Shown in pieces: positions 1 to 12,601 of a stretch of 64,000 nucleotides of DNA. Under the pieces are notes generated by a model that ran no database searches, was not told the origin of the DNA, and was given only the letters and a program-made list of their open reading frames with translations. Each line of letters begins with the position of its first letter. Position 1 is the first letter of the stretch. The translations under genes were made by a program, and so were the position numbers. Source of the DNA: Cacajao melanocephalus (taxonomy: Eukaryota > Chordata > Mammalia > Primates > Pitheciidae); NCBI GenBank assembly GCA_963573385.1, contig CAUYLG010065613.1, forward strand, positions 1 through 64,000, given 5' to 3'.

Positions 1-480
<480 letters not shown>

Positions 481-505
481 TCAACTTTTTTTTTTCTTTT
501 AACTA

Positions 506-826
<321 letters not shown>

Positions 827-3800
827 CCGAGTCTTTTTTTTAAAAAAACAAACAAACCACACCCAACACTTTGTGGAAAAAACAAAACAGGACTACAGAC
901 TGAGGATGATGGGCAAGTGCTAGCTGGCGGTCCGAAGTCCATCCCTTACCCTATCCTCCTGGGGAGCCCAGCCTGCTCCCAGTGAATCCCTAGAGTTCCC
1001 AGTTTTCCTTGTCGCTCCTCCCAGACCCTTTGACCCAGACAGCTTTCCTTGTAAACATCAAATCTAACAACCTAAGTGGTGGGGTGTTTCCCGGGTTTCC
1101 CCAGAGCTTAGGCAAAGCCCTGTGTAAACCATTGAACTTCCACAGTCATCATTCTGTGCTCACCAACCAGCTCCTGGTGCCTAACTGTGCTTCTTGGGCA
1201 CTTTGATCCCAGCAGGGGTATCGTGATGAGGAAAGAACACACATCCACTCTGGGAAGAGGTGGTCTGGTCGTCTATGCTGTACAATAACTCTGGGTGCAT
1301 TTGTTTACCATCTCCAAGAAACAGCGTGTTCCAGAGTATGCTGGTAAGTCCAATATCCAAGTCTGCAAAGAAAAGGTTGATAGAATTCTCTCCCATGGGG
1401 GTGCCTGGAAATCTGTGGGCTCCTGATGCCTCCATCTGCCTCGAGGGAGGACTTGACTTTGGAAGGGGAGACCCTACAGAAAGGCTGCCTTCAAAGGTCC
1501 CATCTACATCACTCTTCCTCACCCCACCTCTCTGGTACCACCTCTAAATACAGAAGCACCTTCAAAAAACTCACGTGGGGGAAGTTTCCCACATATAGAC
1601 ACGGTTAGGAGGAAGTTTCCTGTATATAGACATGTTTATGAAAGATACTAGTTCCTCCGTATTTCATTCATTGCTTCAGGCAGACCCAGCCCATCCCTGC
1701 ATTCCCCCTTAGATGTTGGGTGTGCCGGATGGGGCTGCTGACTGACAGGCCTTTTCTTCAGTTGCAAGGTGAAAATCATACCTGTGACCCTTCCTCACGC
1801 AGAGGGAAGGCAAGGAGGAAAGACTCAGGGCAGGGCAGGGAAACTCTTTGGGCCACAGCCGGATTGCACTAAAATGTAGCAAACAAGGTCTGTGTTGCAA
1901 TCAGGCACCAGAGAGGAGGTCAAGGAGGCCGAATGCCGGCCTGGGGCTCTAGGCAGAGGAGGGCAAAGGGCATGGGGAGGGCTGGTTAGAGGGAAAGGAT
2001 CCAGACTGGAAAGGCCCAGAATCCCGGAAACCATGGGGTGGTGGCTGGGAGAGGAGGAAGACCTGGTGGGTAAAGGCAGGGCAGCAGGAGGAGAGGAGAG
2101 AGAAGAGGCCACAGACAAGGCGAGACCTGGGGAGGTCAGAAGGACAAGGCAAGGGCGGCAGGGAGGGTGAGTCATCCTGGCACCACGCAGCTTTAAAGCT
2201 GCCCAGTGAGCTTCAAGGGGCTGCTCCTTGCCGACTCCCTGCTATTACCTCTGGGTGTTTGGAGTATATCTGCCCCACCTTGTCCCTCCCACCTTACAAC
2301 TTCTCAAAAGAGAAACCTTCAGCACTGGGACCTACCCCCGCTAAGACTAAATCTCCACACACAGAAGTCTCCTCTCAGACCTAAGTTTCCCTGGGAGCAG
2401 GGACCGCCCAACTTAGAGCCCCCTGGAAACTGGATGGTCAAGATCATGAGTTATTTGGACTTAGGCATGCCGATCAGGGCGGTGCACCTGACACCTATGC
2501 GCATTGTCTCATGGGATCCTCACAACATCAATAGGGGGACGCTTCTCATTTGACAGCAAACTGAGGAAGTTTTTGTTTTGTTTTGTTTTTTGTTTTTTGT
2601 TTTCTCAGAATGCATTTGAAGCCTGATTGCTCTGTAAGCAAACCTTATTGGCCAACCGCTATTTAGGGACTGGGCGCGGAGTGGCGAAAGAGGGAAAGAG
2701 TCCCAGATCTCATGGAGCCCATGATATTTTAGAGAGGGAAAGATACAATCCAGGAAACAGACAACCACGTTCAGCTAATGATCAAGAATTTACAAAGGTA
2801 AAAGAGCGGCACGTCAGTGGTGGGGTGTTATTCTGACGGGAAAGTCAGGAGATTTCCCAAAAGAGGCCCTGCGGACACCCAGGGGAAGGTCTTGGTAGGA
2901 AAGTGGGGGATTGGGGGGCCAGGAACCAAAGCTTCATGGGCCCTGGAAAAGAGGGATGGGAAGATGCTTGAAGGACAGAGGAAGTGAGAGTGAAGGCTGT
3001 TCCACAGGCATCTGGGCTACAGAGGAGGGGGCCTGGGGTGGGCTGAAGCTGGGCAGGTGCTGGAGGGGCAGAGAGGAGAGGATGGAGAACATGGAGGGCG
3101 TGAGGGCAAAGAGAGCAAGATGCGGAGCCTGAACTAGGGAGGCCAGGGAAAGAGCAGAAATGTAGAGGTAGATTTGACTCTAAAACCCAAGCACTTTTCC
3201 ATTGACAGGGACTTTGTCTTTTTCTTCTTTGTCCCTCATTGATCAGGACTACATAGTAGGTATTCAATCACTTGATTCATTTAGTCAATGAATACTTATT
3301 GAGAACCTACTAAGTGCCAGACTCTGTTGTAGGCACCGGAGATATGCTGGTGAACAGGACAATGTCCTTGGCCTCTTGGAGCTTACATTAAAAGCGGAAA
3401 TGGGACAGGTAAACGTGTGTGTGAGCAGGAGGGAAAAGAGAATGGAGGAACTGTTTTAGATGTGGGGGTGGTTGTAGCCTCTCTGATAAGGTGACACCTG
3501 AGCCCAAATTTCAAAGAAGTCATTCCTCTTTCCCCATCCCTGGCCAGGCCTAGAAGTAGCGGTGAGGGAGGGTCAGATGCTGAGTCTGTCACACACTGGA
3601 GAAAGGGCAGACAAGGTCAAAGAATAGGCAGGCTCTGTGCTGTCCCACAGCCCACCACTCATGCCCATGCTGTTTCTGTTTTTAACACGTGGGGGTCCAC
3701 CCAGTCATCCAGCCCCCACTTCTGCCCCTGCCGTGACCCCCTCCCAAACACTAAAACTCCCTACTTCTCTGGGCATTCTTCTCCTGGTGCGTTATTTTTC

Positions 3801-5540
3801 TCTGTAGGGTTTAAGGGAGAGCTCCTTCGCCCTCTGAAGTTGCAATGAAAAATAAACTCACAAAAGGCACATTAAATGAATTAAAGGTATATACATTTAT
3901 TTAACATGTATACCTGGGGAGAATCCCTCAGCAGGCCCAGAAGTTTCTATACTATCCTGGTAGAACAGGTGATGGAAGAGCAGAGAAGAGAAATTCTGTA
4001 GAGGAGCTGAATGGATCAGGGAACAGAAATTAACTTGCCAGGTGTGGTTACATTCTTTGTCCTAGAGGAAGGAGAAGAAAAAACAGTTGTTCCTTTTGGT
4101 GGGTCCTGATGTTAGGCAGATAAAGGAACTTCAATTTCACCCTGTGTTTTGGGAGAGATAGTGAGGGGAGGGAAGGTCAGAGAAATCATGAAGCTTCTTC
4201 CGCTGGGTATGTCAAAGCGCTGTGCTTTGGGACTTCTGACCTCAATACCTCTCTGGCTAACTCACTAGGGCTTGGGAGGACACTAAGGGAGGGCTGTGAA
4301 TGCTGCCACTCCCCGAACCACCCTAACCCCCTCAGACAGGGAGGTACCTAGAAGACTCCAGGTCTTAGAGTCTCAGCTCAGATTCCAGCCAGATTCTGGC
4401 CATGTGCCCCGTCCTCATGTGAGCATAAGATGATCAGAACTGGAGAGTTACTTCCTCCTTATTATTCTGTCATTTCTGCTTCTCCAACTATCTTGCTGAC
4501 AAGACATGTTGCTCCAAATTCTACTGATTCAAGACTTTTCTGTTCTTACCAACAAAGCATAACAGGCTGTGACAAACATGCCTGACCACACACGAAATTG
4601 GAGAAGGCATACAGTGGGTGCAGATGACCCCACCTGACTGTTCCTTCTGACGTTAATTCCAGGCACATCCCTCTTGGCCAGGTATGATGCTATGATCCAG
4701 AAGGTCTCTCCCACAGGGCATTCTTAGGGTTCAGTGAAAGGATCCCCAAACACAGCAGGTCTTCCTTTCCCATGTGGGCCCTTTTACCAGAACCCAGAGC
4801 TGTGGAGGGTCGAGCTTCTGGGACCCTTGACTGGGGAGAAAGCAGGTGGGGGCCACGGAGGGAAGGCACCAGAGCAGAGGGGCACCAAGCTGGCTGAGCC
4901 TGGCCAGCTGCCCTTTGCCTTAGCTCAGTGGTTCCCAAAGCCTGGCCCCTAGGCCAGCAGCACCAACATCACCTGAGGCCTACTCAGCCAGAAACTGCAG
5001 TGGGGCCCCTCGATCTGTTTTAACAAATCCTCCAGGTGACTCTGGTGCAGAATGATGGCAAGAACTCAGATCTGGACTAGGCCTGCTGGGTAAGTGGAGT
5101 CCCAGCTCTCCAGTGGACTCAGTGTGGGTGGCCTGGGCCAAGACTTCCTGTGTCTGGGCCATTTCTGTGTTTGTCAAGCCTCAGGACTCGGATAAAGGAT
5201 TTGACAAGGTGTCTTGGGCAGAGATGGAACTGGATGATTCTCTAAGTGGAATACATACAGACAATTGTAACTACCCCTCTTTCTCCCTTGGCTCTAAGGG
5301 GGAAACAGATGAGTGCAGTTGCTTTGTCTTTGGGTAAAGTCACCAGGAGCTGCCTATCTGATTGAAGCAGACTATTTAATTTATGCCATTTAGTGAGGGG
5401 TCTTGCTTTACCACCACATCTGAGGAGGGGCAGCAGGGACGCCTCTCAGTTGGAATCTGTGGTCTTTGGACGCCCCTCCCACCTCCACCCTTTTTGGGGG
5501 TAAAGGCTTTTAGGTGCTGCCTGTTTAAGAACTCAGATCT
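827..5540. other. Intergenic stretch with sparse ancient repeats
   Basis: I see no gene here. An L2/MIR-like piece is recognisable at about 3280-3400 (tattgagaacctactaagtg and a following agcttacatt). A MER5A-like hAT remnant lies at about 4925-5060 (gtggttcccaaagcctgg and ctccaggtgactctggtgc). The rest is unassigned sequence without exon-like structure. Confidence 0.6.
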
Positions 5541-5863
5541 GGCAGGATGCCGTGGCTCACGCCTGTTATCCCAGCACTTTGGGAGGCCGAGGTGGAAGGA
5601 TAACCTGGGGTCAGGAGTTCAAGACCAGCCTGGCCAACGTGGTGAAACCCCTTCTCTACTAAAAATACAAAAATTAGCCGGGCGTGGTGGCGCGTGCCTG
5701 TAATCCCAGCTACTCAGAGGCTGAGAAAGGAGAATCACTTGAACGGGTTTGAACCCGGGAGGCGGAGAGGGCAGTGAGCCAAGATCTCATCATTGCATCT
5801 AGCCTGGGCAGCAAGAGGGAGAGAGACTCCGTCTCCAAAAAAAAAAAAAAAAAAAAAAAAAAA
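5541..5863 (+). repeat. Full-length Alu
   Basis: Complete dimeric Alu with a 27-base A tail. The target duplication AACTCAGAT is present on both sides. The right arm has a short internal duplication around gaacgggtttgaaccc. It is the closest mobile element upstream of the TMEM37 CpG island. Confidence 0.95.
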
Positions 5864-6070
5864 CTCAGATTCCATCGAAGTGGAGAATAAACTACTTTTG
5901 TTTGGCATACTCCCATTTTTTATAGTCCCTGAGGAGTTCAGGAGGAAAGCAGGGTTTTACATCCCCTTTTTAGGGACGCAAGTAGGATTGCCCCAAAAGT
6001 TCTACTCTGTTCACACTTCGCGGGGGCCCCTCAAGAGCCCCACCTTTCACATATATTATTTCCCTTACTA

Positions 6071-6130
6071 ACCGAGGCTCCGAGAAGTTAAACAAGCAGC
6101 CCAAGGTCACACCGCAGGGTGAGGCCAGCA
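6071..6130 (+). repeat. MIR/L2-like remnant
   Basis: The phrase aggctccgagaagttaaac followed by cccaaggtcacac matches the common mammalian MIR-type core. It is short and degenerate. Confidence 0.5.
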
Positions 6131-6584
6131 GAGCCCCGGCGCGTGCCTCCTCCCTTCGGACCCTGAGGCTCGACTTAACCAGCTGGCACAGGAACCGAAC
6201 CCTCCGGCCCTCTGTCGCCGTCCTGGCCCTCGAGGAATCTGCGCCCCAGACGAAGCGGTCCTCTGAGGTTCGGGAGCGCCGGAGTGACTTCCAGATTCTC
6301 TTCCTGGGACCCGGGGGATCCCTCCCCCCGCTTGCCGGGTCCTCCCTGCGGATCCCCCGGGGCTCCTCCCGGCCGCCCCTGCTGACTCAGCGTAATCCGA
6401 GCCGCGGAAGGCGGCGGGTCCGGTGGAGCCCGCCCCTGGTTAATTGCCGAGCTTTGAACGCCCCCTCCCGCTCCGCCCGCCTCCAGCCGCCGCCCCGCCC
6501 CCGCGGTGAGGTCCGGGCGGGCGACGGCGGCTACAGCCCAGCAGCTGGAGGGAGCGAGGCTGCAGCGCGGCCGCCGGGCGCAGC

Positions 6585-6605
6585 ATGACTGCCATCCGAG
6601 TGCAG
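6585..6605 (+). CDS. TMEM37: TMEM37 coding exon 1 (seven codons)
   Basis: ATG at 6585 encodes MTAIRVQ and runs in phase 0 into the donor GTAGCT at 6606. The human protein as I recall it begins MTAVGVQ and continues AQRPL, exactly what exon 2 encodes. This choice of start therefore rests on the family N-terminus and on its position within the CpG island. Confidence 0.93.
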
Positions 6606-6983
6606 GTAGCTGGAGCCTGGCGGGGCACGGACCCGGGGTGCTGCCCCGCCGTGGGGGGTGCGGGGGGGAGGACAGGAACAGGGGCGTACCCACCACGAGC
6701 TCCAGCCTCGGGCCGGGAGTGCAAGCGCCCCGCGTGCCCGCCCCCGCTGTAAACTTGGGAACCGGGAAGGCTGGGCGGGGAGCAACCTGGGGGCGCCTGC
6801 CTGGCATTGCTGCTCCCGCGGCGCGAACTCCGGCTGCCTCTGCTCGCCGCCCCGCAAGCACCCGAGGCTCCCAAACTTCCTTGGGAAAGATTTTTTTGTT
6901 TCTCTTTGGGGTCACCAGTGACCTACGGGTCAGTTTACCATAAGGGTCCCCCCTTTGTGAGAAATTCGGCGCGTCTAGGGTGG

Positions 6984-7047
6984 AGGGACAGAATCGACTT
7001 GCAAAGTGAGGCTTATGTAACAGGATACGCTCTCGGGAAGTTAGACC
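6984..7047 (+). repeat. Segment with an inverted copy at 7659-7724
   Basis: The reverse complement of this 64-base segment matches 7659-7724 with about six substitutions and one 2-base gap. The shared core includes gcctcactttgcaagtc. The match continues more weakly outward through ccccaagaaa and cttctagcc. It is non-repetitive sequence inside the CpG-island shoulder. Confidence 0.88.
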
Positions 7048-7561
7048 TTTCTTGGGGTGAGGGCTAGAAGACCGTCTCCCTCCCCATAGCTGCGTTTGGG
7101 ATGCTAGGCTAGGGGTGGACTCGCCGAGGATCGCACACCTCAGGGAAAGAAGGTCTCTGGCGAGGGAAGGATCCCGTGTCTCCAAGATTTGGCTTCTCCT
7201 TAGCGTAGTGCAAGATGTTTATGTTGGCTGAGAACCTACACATTCCTATCCGCTCCCCCGAGCCTGCTGCTCTCCGAAGGGAAATCAGTGGGTGGCGGTA
7301 CCACTGCCCAGACGGCGAGCTTCCTTTCCGGGCAGGCATTCCCGCAGCTCGCCTGCTACAGAGCCTATCTGCTGGACTGTCCCCAGGATTAGAGAGGTCC
7401 GTTGACTTCGTGTACAAACGCTCAGCCACAACACTGACCTGGTAGTTTCTGTTCCGCCTGTTTTATAGATGAGGTAACTGAGACTCAGAAGTAACGTGCC
7501 CTCAGTGGCTGGCCAAGGAACAGAATCAAGATTCAAACCCAGGGCTTCCTGGCTCCAAATC

Positions 7562-7815
7562 CCACTGGCCCCTCCAGCCTTTACCTAACGGAAGAAACCC
7601 ACCCACAGGCCACCCCAAAACCTCTTCTATAGCCATGATCCCCACGAAAGAAAGAAAAGATCTAGCTTCCCGAGAGAGCGCATCCTGCTACAGAAGCCTC
7701 ACTTTGCAAGTCAATTCTGTCCCTGCTATAGTCTAGTTCCTGGCTATAGAAGAGGTTTGGGGGTGGCCTGTGGGTGGGGTTCCTCCCGTTAGGTAAAGGC
7801 AGGAGGAGCCAGTGG
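7562..7815. repeat. Large interrupted palindrome (inverted repeat)
   Basis: Arms 7562-7635 and 7741-7815 are reverse complements over about 75 bases with roughly six differences. Exact blocks include cctcttctatagcca with tggctatagaagagg, and cctttacctaacgg with ccgttaggtaaagg. The 105-base loop is mostly an inverted copy of 6984-7047. Transcribed RNA could fold into a long hairpin. No transposon ends or target duplication are evident, so a local templated rearrangement is more likely than a mobile element. Confidence 0.9.
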
Positions 7816-8689
7816 GCCAAGCAGGGCATGGGGCGCAGGGAATGCCTCCGCTTTGTTTGGGGACAAGTCTGGAATCCCAGCCCGGCAGCCTGCTGGGACA
7901 GACCAGGTTTGGTCCCTCCTCTCTGGGAGCTTACAGCCCATGTCGGGAGAGAGACTTGGAAACGGCATGGGGGAATGAATGCTAAATTAAGAGGTGCAAA
8001 AGCTGCCAGCCGGGAAGAGGAGGAAGCCTGGTAGCAAGGGGAGAGCTCAGCTGGGGAGGCCACAGGCTCCAGGTGAAGGGGGGGTGCTCCAGCTGCTTTG
8101 GGGTGATAACTCTTCATTCCCACAACCATGACTTGCCAGAGGGCAAACACGGGTAGGAAGCAAGTTCTGGGTCAGGGGTGGGGCCATCGGAGGCTGAGAA
8201 GAGCAGAGGCAGGCCAGCTCATCAGGAGGCTATGAACTTCCAGGATGCGATGATGATGATGGCCTCACCTGGGCTGGGGCAGAGTAGGTGACAAGGGGGA
8301 GCAAATATAGAAGACTTGTTGGGGACATGGGGAATGAGTTGGCAGGAGCCTAGGTTGTCTACTGGGGGGTGATTTGGTTAAGGAGAACACAGGAGGCCCT
8401 GGATTATAGGAGGAAAAGACTGTGGCATTGGACTCAGTAGCCCACTAGTGTAGAGTGACCTGGTTCTCTGGGTCACTAGGGAATCATTGAAGGTTACAGA
8501 CAAAAAAGGAAAACACATTTTTAGGGAAGTTATGGCCCAGAGAGATTTAATTGATTGCTGCCCAAAGCACCCTGCAGGGGTACTCTAGGTCAGGGACAGG
8601 ACTTGGCCTCCCCCCTCCCCTCTTTTCGACTGCCCACCTGTCCAGCGGCCCTCCAGGAGCCGTTTCAGGCCCTGCATCACTGAAAGCTG

Positions 8690-8825
8690 GCAGAGGTGCC
8701 AAGTGGTTAGGAATGAAGACTCCAATATGTGTTATGACTGTTACTAATATTATTAATAGCTTCTGTGAATTGGGAGCCACCTGTGTGTCATGTATATCTT
8801 CATATACATGATCTCATATAATCCT
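8690..8825 (+). repeat. MIR-like remnant
   Basis: Contains tgtcatgtatatcttcatat and atctcatataatccttgg, typical of the degenerate MIR central region. Old and incomplete. Confidence 0.5.
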
Positions 8826-10242
8826 TGGAAGTTTCAGTGGTGGCCAGAGAGTTTAAATGAAGCCGTACTTTGGGGCAGGAGGGAGAAGAAATGAGATGAG
8901 GTCAGCTGTCTTCATTTTCTGATCCTGACGTGATGTCTAAGGACCTGGAGGTTAAAGTCCAGTCTGCCTAGGAAAGGTGGGGCTGAGGAAGGGACAGGAC
9001 GTGCCTGTTTTCCAGCCAGCATGCTGTCTAGGGTTAAAAGGTTTCTGGGTCCTGTGACTTGTTCTCTGCATGTAGTGCTCCCCGTTTTGGGGACCATATA
9101 TTATTCTCTAGGGACCTTGTAACCTTGCCAGGTGCCTTCATGGCTACGACTTTCCGGCAAGTGTCATTAACTTCATTTTCTAGATGAGAAAACAAGGGCT
9201 CAGGAGGTTAAGAAACTGCCCAAGAACAAACACCTCTAATGGTTTGCAGAGCAGACACAGAGCTTTTCAAAGTTTCCTTTGGTTTCTTTCTTAACAGTCA
9301 ATCCTTTTTTTTGTTGTTGTTTTTTGGTAGTAAAATGCAATACAGACTCCTGGACCCCCAGTGTCCCAAGCAGATGCAGGGCTCAGTTGAAGTTGAAGTA
9401 AGCAAGAGGATGCAAAGCCAGCTTGCTCGGCTTCCCCGCCCACCTGGCTTTAGCACTGGAAGCCCCGCCAGGAGCAAGGCAACACAGTTTGAGAAACGCG
9501 GCCCATACTCTTAGCTGCATGTTTTTGACTGCACCCAGGCTGCCTTTGTCCCAGCACCTGGTCCTAGCTCTGGCATGGCCCTTGAGGAATCCCGCTGCAC
9601 ACTAGTTTTTTTCTTCACCAGTAGTACTGAGCCTCTAGCACAAAGGCCCTATCCTTAGAAGGCCCCAGTCAGTATTTATCCGCTGAATGGATTCCACCTC
9701 CTGCATATCATGCAGTTGTCTGGGCAGCCATGATAAGCTTCACTGTGATTTAGGTGAGTGATCTCCGGCAAGTCACCTGCCCTCTGCATAGTTTCCTTGC
9801 CTATACATCCACCATGGAGCTTCCTACTCTATCAACCTCATAGGTTTAAGAATTAAATACGATACTACTTAAGGCAGAGGTGCTGAAAGCAAACCTCCTC
9901 CTTATTCCCGTATCCCTGGGGTTGAAATCAGCAAAGCTCCTGTGTCTGGGGGATACTCCTGCTGGGCTCTGACCACAGGAGTCTCCCAGAAACAGGGCTT
10001 TTTTTTATGTCTCACAGAGAGAAGTGGCCCAGACCTGCTTCAGGAAGCCTGCATTCGCACATGGCATAGGACGCACCCCATGTTCCTCATTGATCCATTT
10101 TCCTGGGTCCTAGTAGTGACCGTCATGCGTGTCTGTTTTGCGTACCTCCGAAAACAGGGTGTAACCTGGGCAGTTTCTAGACACTGTAAAGTGGGTCATT
10201 TAATGTTTGACTGTGTAGGAGACTTGGTTTAAAGGGAGCTTC

Positions 10243-10407
10243 AGGCCGGGCGCGATGGCTCACGCCTGTAATCCAAGCACTTTGGACGCCAAGGCGGGCG
10301 GATCACCTGAGGTCGGGAGTTCAAGACCAGCCTGACCAACATGGTGAAACCCCGTCTTAAAAAATAATAATAAAAATTTTTTAAACAAAGAAAAAAGAAA
10401 ATTAACT
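10243..10407 (+). repeat. Alu left monomer (free or truncated)
   Basis: A single left Alu arm ending in an A-rich tail. The target duplication GGAGCTTCA lies on both sides (about 10234-10242 and 10409-10417). A bounded monomer suggests either a free left arm or a retroposed truncated transcript. Confidence 0.85.
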
Positions 10408-10917
10408 GGAGCTTCAGATGGAAGTGACAGTGTTTGCAAATGACCTTTGACTTACCTCACACCTCTCCCTTGAACACCCACTGGATGCCCAGGTACTGGG
10501 GACACAGCAGTGTCCAAACACAGAATGTGGTGTGGGGTGGGGGCGGGCGGCCCTCTCAGACACACACTGTTGCAATGAGACAGAATTAATACGTAACTAC
10601 AGACTGTCCTCAGAATGGTGAAGAATTAAAACAGGTGCCTGACACAGAATACCAAGAGGGGCCTGACTCTGGATTGAGTGGGCAGGAAAGCACTCTCTGT
10701 GGAAGAGGCTTTAAGCTGAGACATGAAGAACGGAGAAGAGGCATTGTCCTGGAGGGGTGGCAGGAAGCTGTGCAGAAAAGCCTCTACAGGCTGAAAGGCC
10801 TGTCATCTGAGGGAAGAAAGTTCTAGACACGGGGAGAGGGGAGTACTCTGGGAGCTGAAGTTGGGCGGGGAGGTGGAGTGGATTGTAAGGGGCTTGTGCA
10901 CTGTGTAAAGAGTTCCT

Positions 10918-11206
<289 letters not shown>

Positions 11207-12028
11207 GAGTTCCTGAAGTCTTTCTTTTTGCCTTCTGGGTCAGGGCTTGGGTGCAATGCCCGGGTCGTGTCCCTGGACTGTGAGATGAGACACCTCGCCG
11301 GACACCTAGCCTGGCTTGCCAGGAGACCAGGGTGAGGGCACCTCCTTCCAGGGCTGAACCAGAGGTGAAGGAGAGCTGCAATGGCCTTCCCACGCCCGGA
11401 AGCTGCAGGAGCAGACAGTGGGGTTGGTAAGCTCTGGGTAGGGAACGGGCTGCAAACGTCACTTTCAGCACCGAGGAAAACAAGGCAGTAACCTAGAGTC
11501 CTGGACTGAACGTGGACAGCTCAGAGTCATCAGGTGGTGGGGGTTTGGACAAAATCATGTGTGTCCTGGGGAGATGGAGGGAAACAGGACAGTGCATCAG
11601 TGTGCTAAAGTCCCGGTGCTTGGTACAACCCTCTGCCAGGCCGTATTCTTGTTTTGTGTATAAAGAAATCGAGGCAGGCTACATGCTCAAGGTCACAGGA
11701 GGCAGGCACGACAGGTTTTCTGAACTCAGAACTGACTCAGATTTGCAGTTGTTAGGGATTTCTCACCCACTCTAAAGATCACGAAAGAAGGAAAGCTCAG
11801 GGAACTCTCAGTGCCTGGTGAATACTGGATGGTAAATGCTCACAGGTCTAGAAGAGAGGAAGAGTTCCCCAAAGATGATGGGTCTGCTCCGTTCCGGGCT
11901 TCACAGGAGACCAGAGCAGAAAATAAGACTGTGGGGAGCGGGAAGGTGGCTCAGGGGTCTTCCCTGCAGAGGGTGCTGGGCTATGGCGGGGTTGTGGCTG
12001 ACAGTGTGCCTCCTATGGTGTTTTCCAG

Positions 12029-12601
12029 GCCCAGAGGCCATTGAGCCAAAGGAAGCCCTGCCGGTCGTTCTTTGAATCCTTCATCCGGACCCTCATCATC
12101 ACGTGTGTGGCCCTGGCTGTGGTCCTGTCCTCAGTCTCCATTTGTGACGGGCGCTGGCTCCTGGCTGAGGACCGCCTCTTTGGGCTCTGGCACTTCTGCA
12201 CCGCCACCAACCAGAGTGTGCCAACCTGCTTCAGAGACCTGGGCCAGGCCCACGTGCCTGGGCTGACTGTGGGCATGGGCCTGGTGCGCAGCGTGGGCAC
12301 CTTGGCCGTGGTGGCCGCCATTTTTGGCCTGGAGCTCCTCATTGTGTCCCAGGTGTGCGAGGACAAACACTCACGGCCCAAGTGGGTCATGGGTTCCATC
12401 CTCCTCCTGGTCTCTTTCATCCTCTCCTCCGGGGGGCTCCTGGGTTTTGTGATCCTCCTCAGAAACCAAGTCACATTCATCAGCTTTACCCTGATGTTTT
12501 GGTGCGAATTCACTGCCTCCTTCCTCTTCTTCCTGAATGCCATCAGTGGCCTTCACATCAACAGCATCACCCATCCCTGGGAACAACCATGGAAATTTTA
12601 G
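12029..12601 (+). CDS. TMEM37: TMEM37 coding exon 2: claudin-like calcium channel gamma-like subunit
   Basis: This exon encodes residues 8-197 of TMEM37 and ends at TAG/TGG-context stop 12599-12601 (TAG). Four hydrophobic segments lie at about residues 25-47, 86-114, 126-151 and 155-182, with both ends predicted cytoplasmic. This is the topology of the PMP22/claudin/CACNG superfamily. The first extracellular loop carries the family GLW..C signature (G59-L60-W61, C64), a second cysteine at C74 and one N-glycosylation sequon at N68 (NQS). Known of the family: TMEM37 (PR1) has been described as a gamma-like subunit that modulates voltage-gated calcium channels. Compared with the human protein as I recall it, there are about 20 differences and a two-residue expansion next to the sequon (NQSVPTC against NQTIC). 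The frame is intact and starts in phase 0 after TTTTCCAG. The only plausible alternative would be another CACNG-like protein, but the N- and C-terminal matches make that unlikely. Confidence 0.96.
   Translation, partial: AQRPLSQRKPCRSFFESFIRTLIITCVALAVVLSSVSICDGRWLLAEDRLFGLWHFCTATNQSVPTCFRDLGQAHVPGLTVGMGLVRSVGTLAVVAAIFGLELLIVSQVCEDKHSRPKWVMGSILLLVSFILSSGGLLGFVILLRNQVTFISFTLMFWCEFTASFLFFLNAISGLHINSITHPWEQPWKF

Larger units (their letters stand above)
6150..7100 (+). promoter_or_regulatory. TMEM37: CpG-island promoter of TMEM37
   Basis: A dense run of CG dinucleotides surrounds exon 1 and contrasts with the CpG-poor flanks. GC boxes of Sp1 type are visible just upstream of the start codon (ctccgcccgcc near 6472, ccccgcccccgc near 6492). 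An AP-1-like TGACTCAG lies at about 6382. I see no convincing TATA box within 100 bases of the likely start, which fits a dispersed CpG-island promoter. The transcription start is probably about 6500-6550, by inference. Confidence 0.8.

Noticed and set aside
6175..7185. A 336-codon open frame on the minus strand over the TMEM37 promoter
   Set aside because: CpG islands have few stop codons. The frame overlaps other long frames on both strands, is Pro/Arg/Gly-rich without a domain, and lies antisense to a well-supported exon.
12041..12601. TMEM37 starting at TTG 12041 as a single-exon 186-residue protein
   Set aside because: TTG is not a plausible start here. The codons upstream to the AG at 12028 encode AQRP, which matches the family, and exon 1 supplies ATG in phase.
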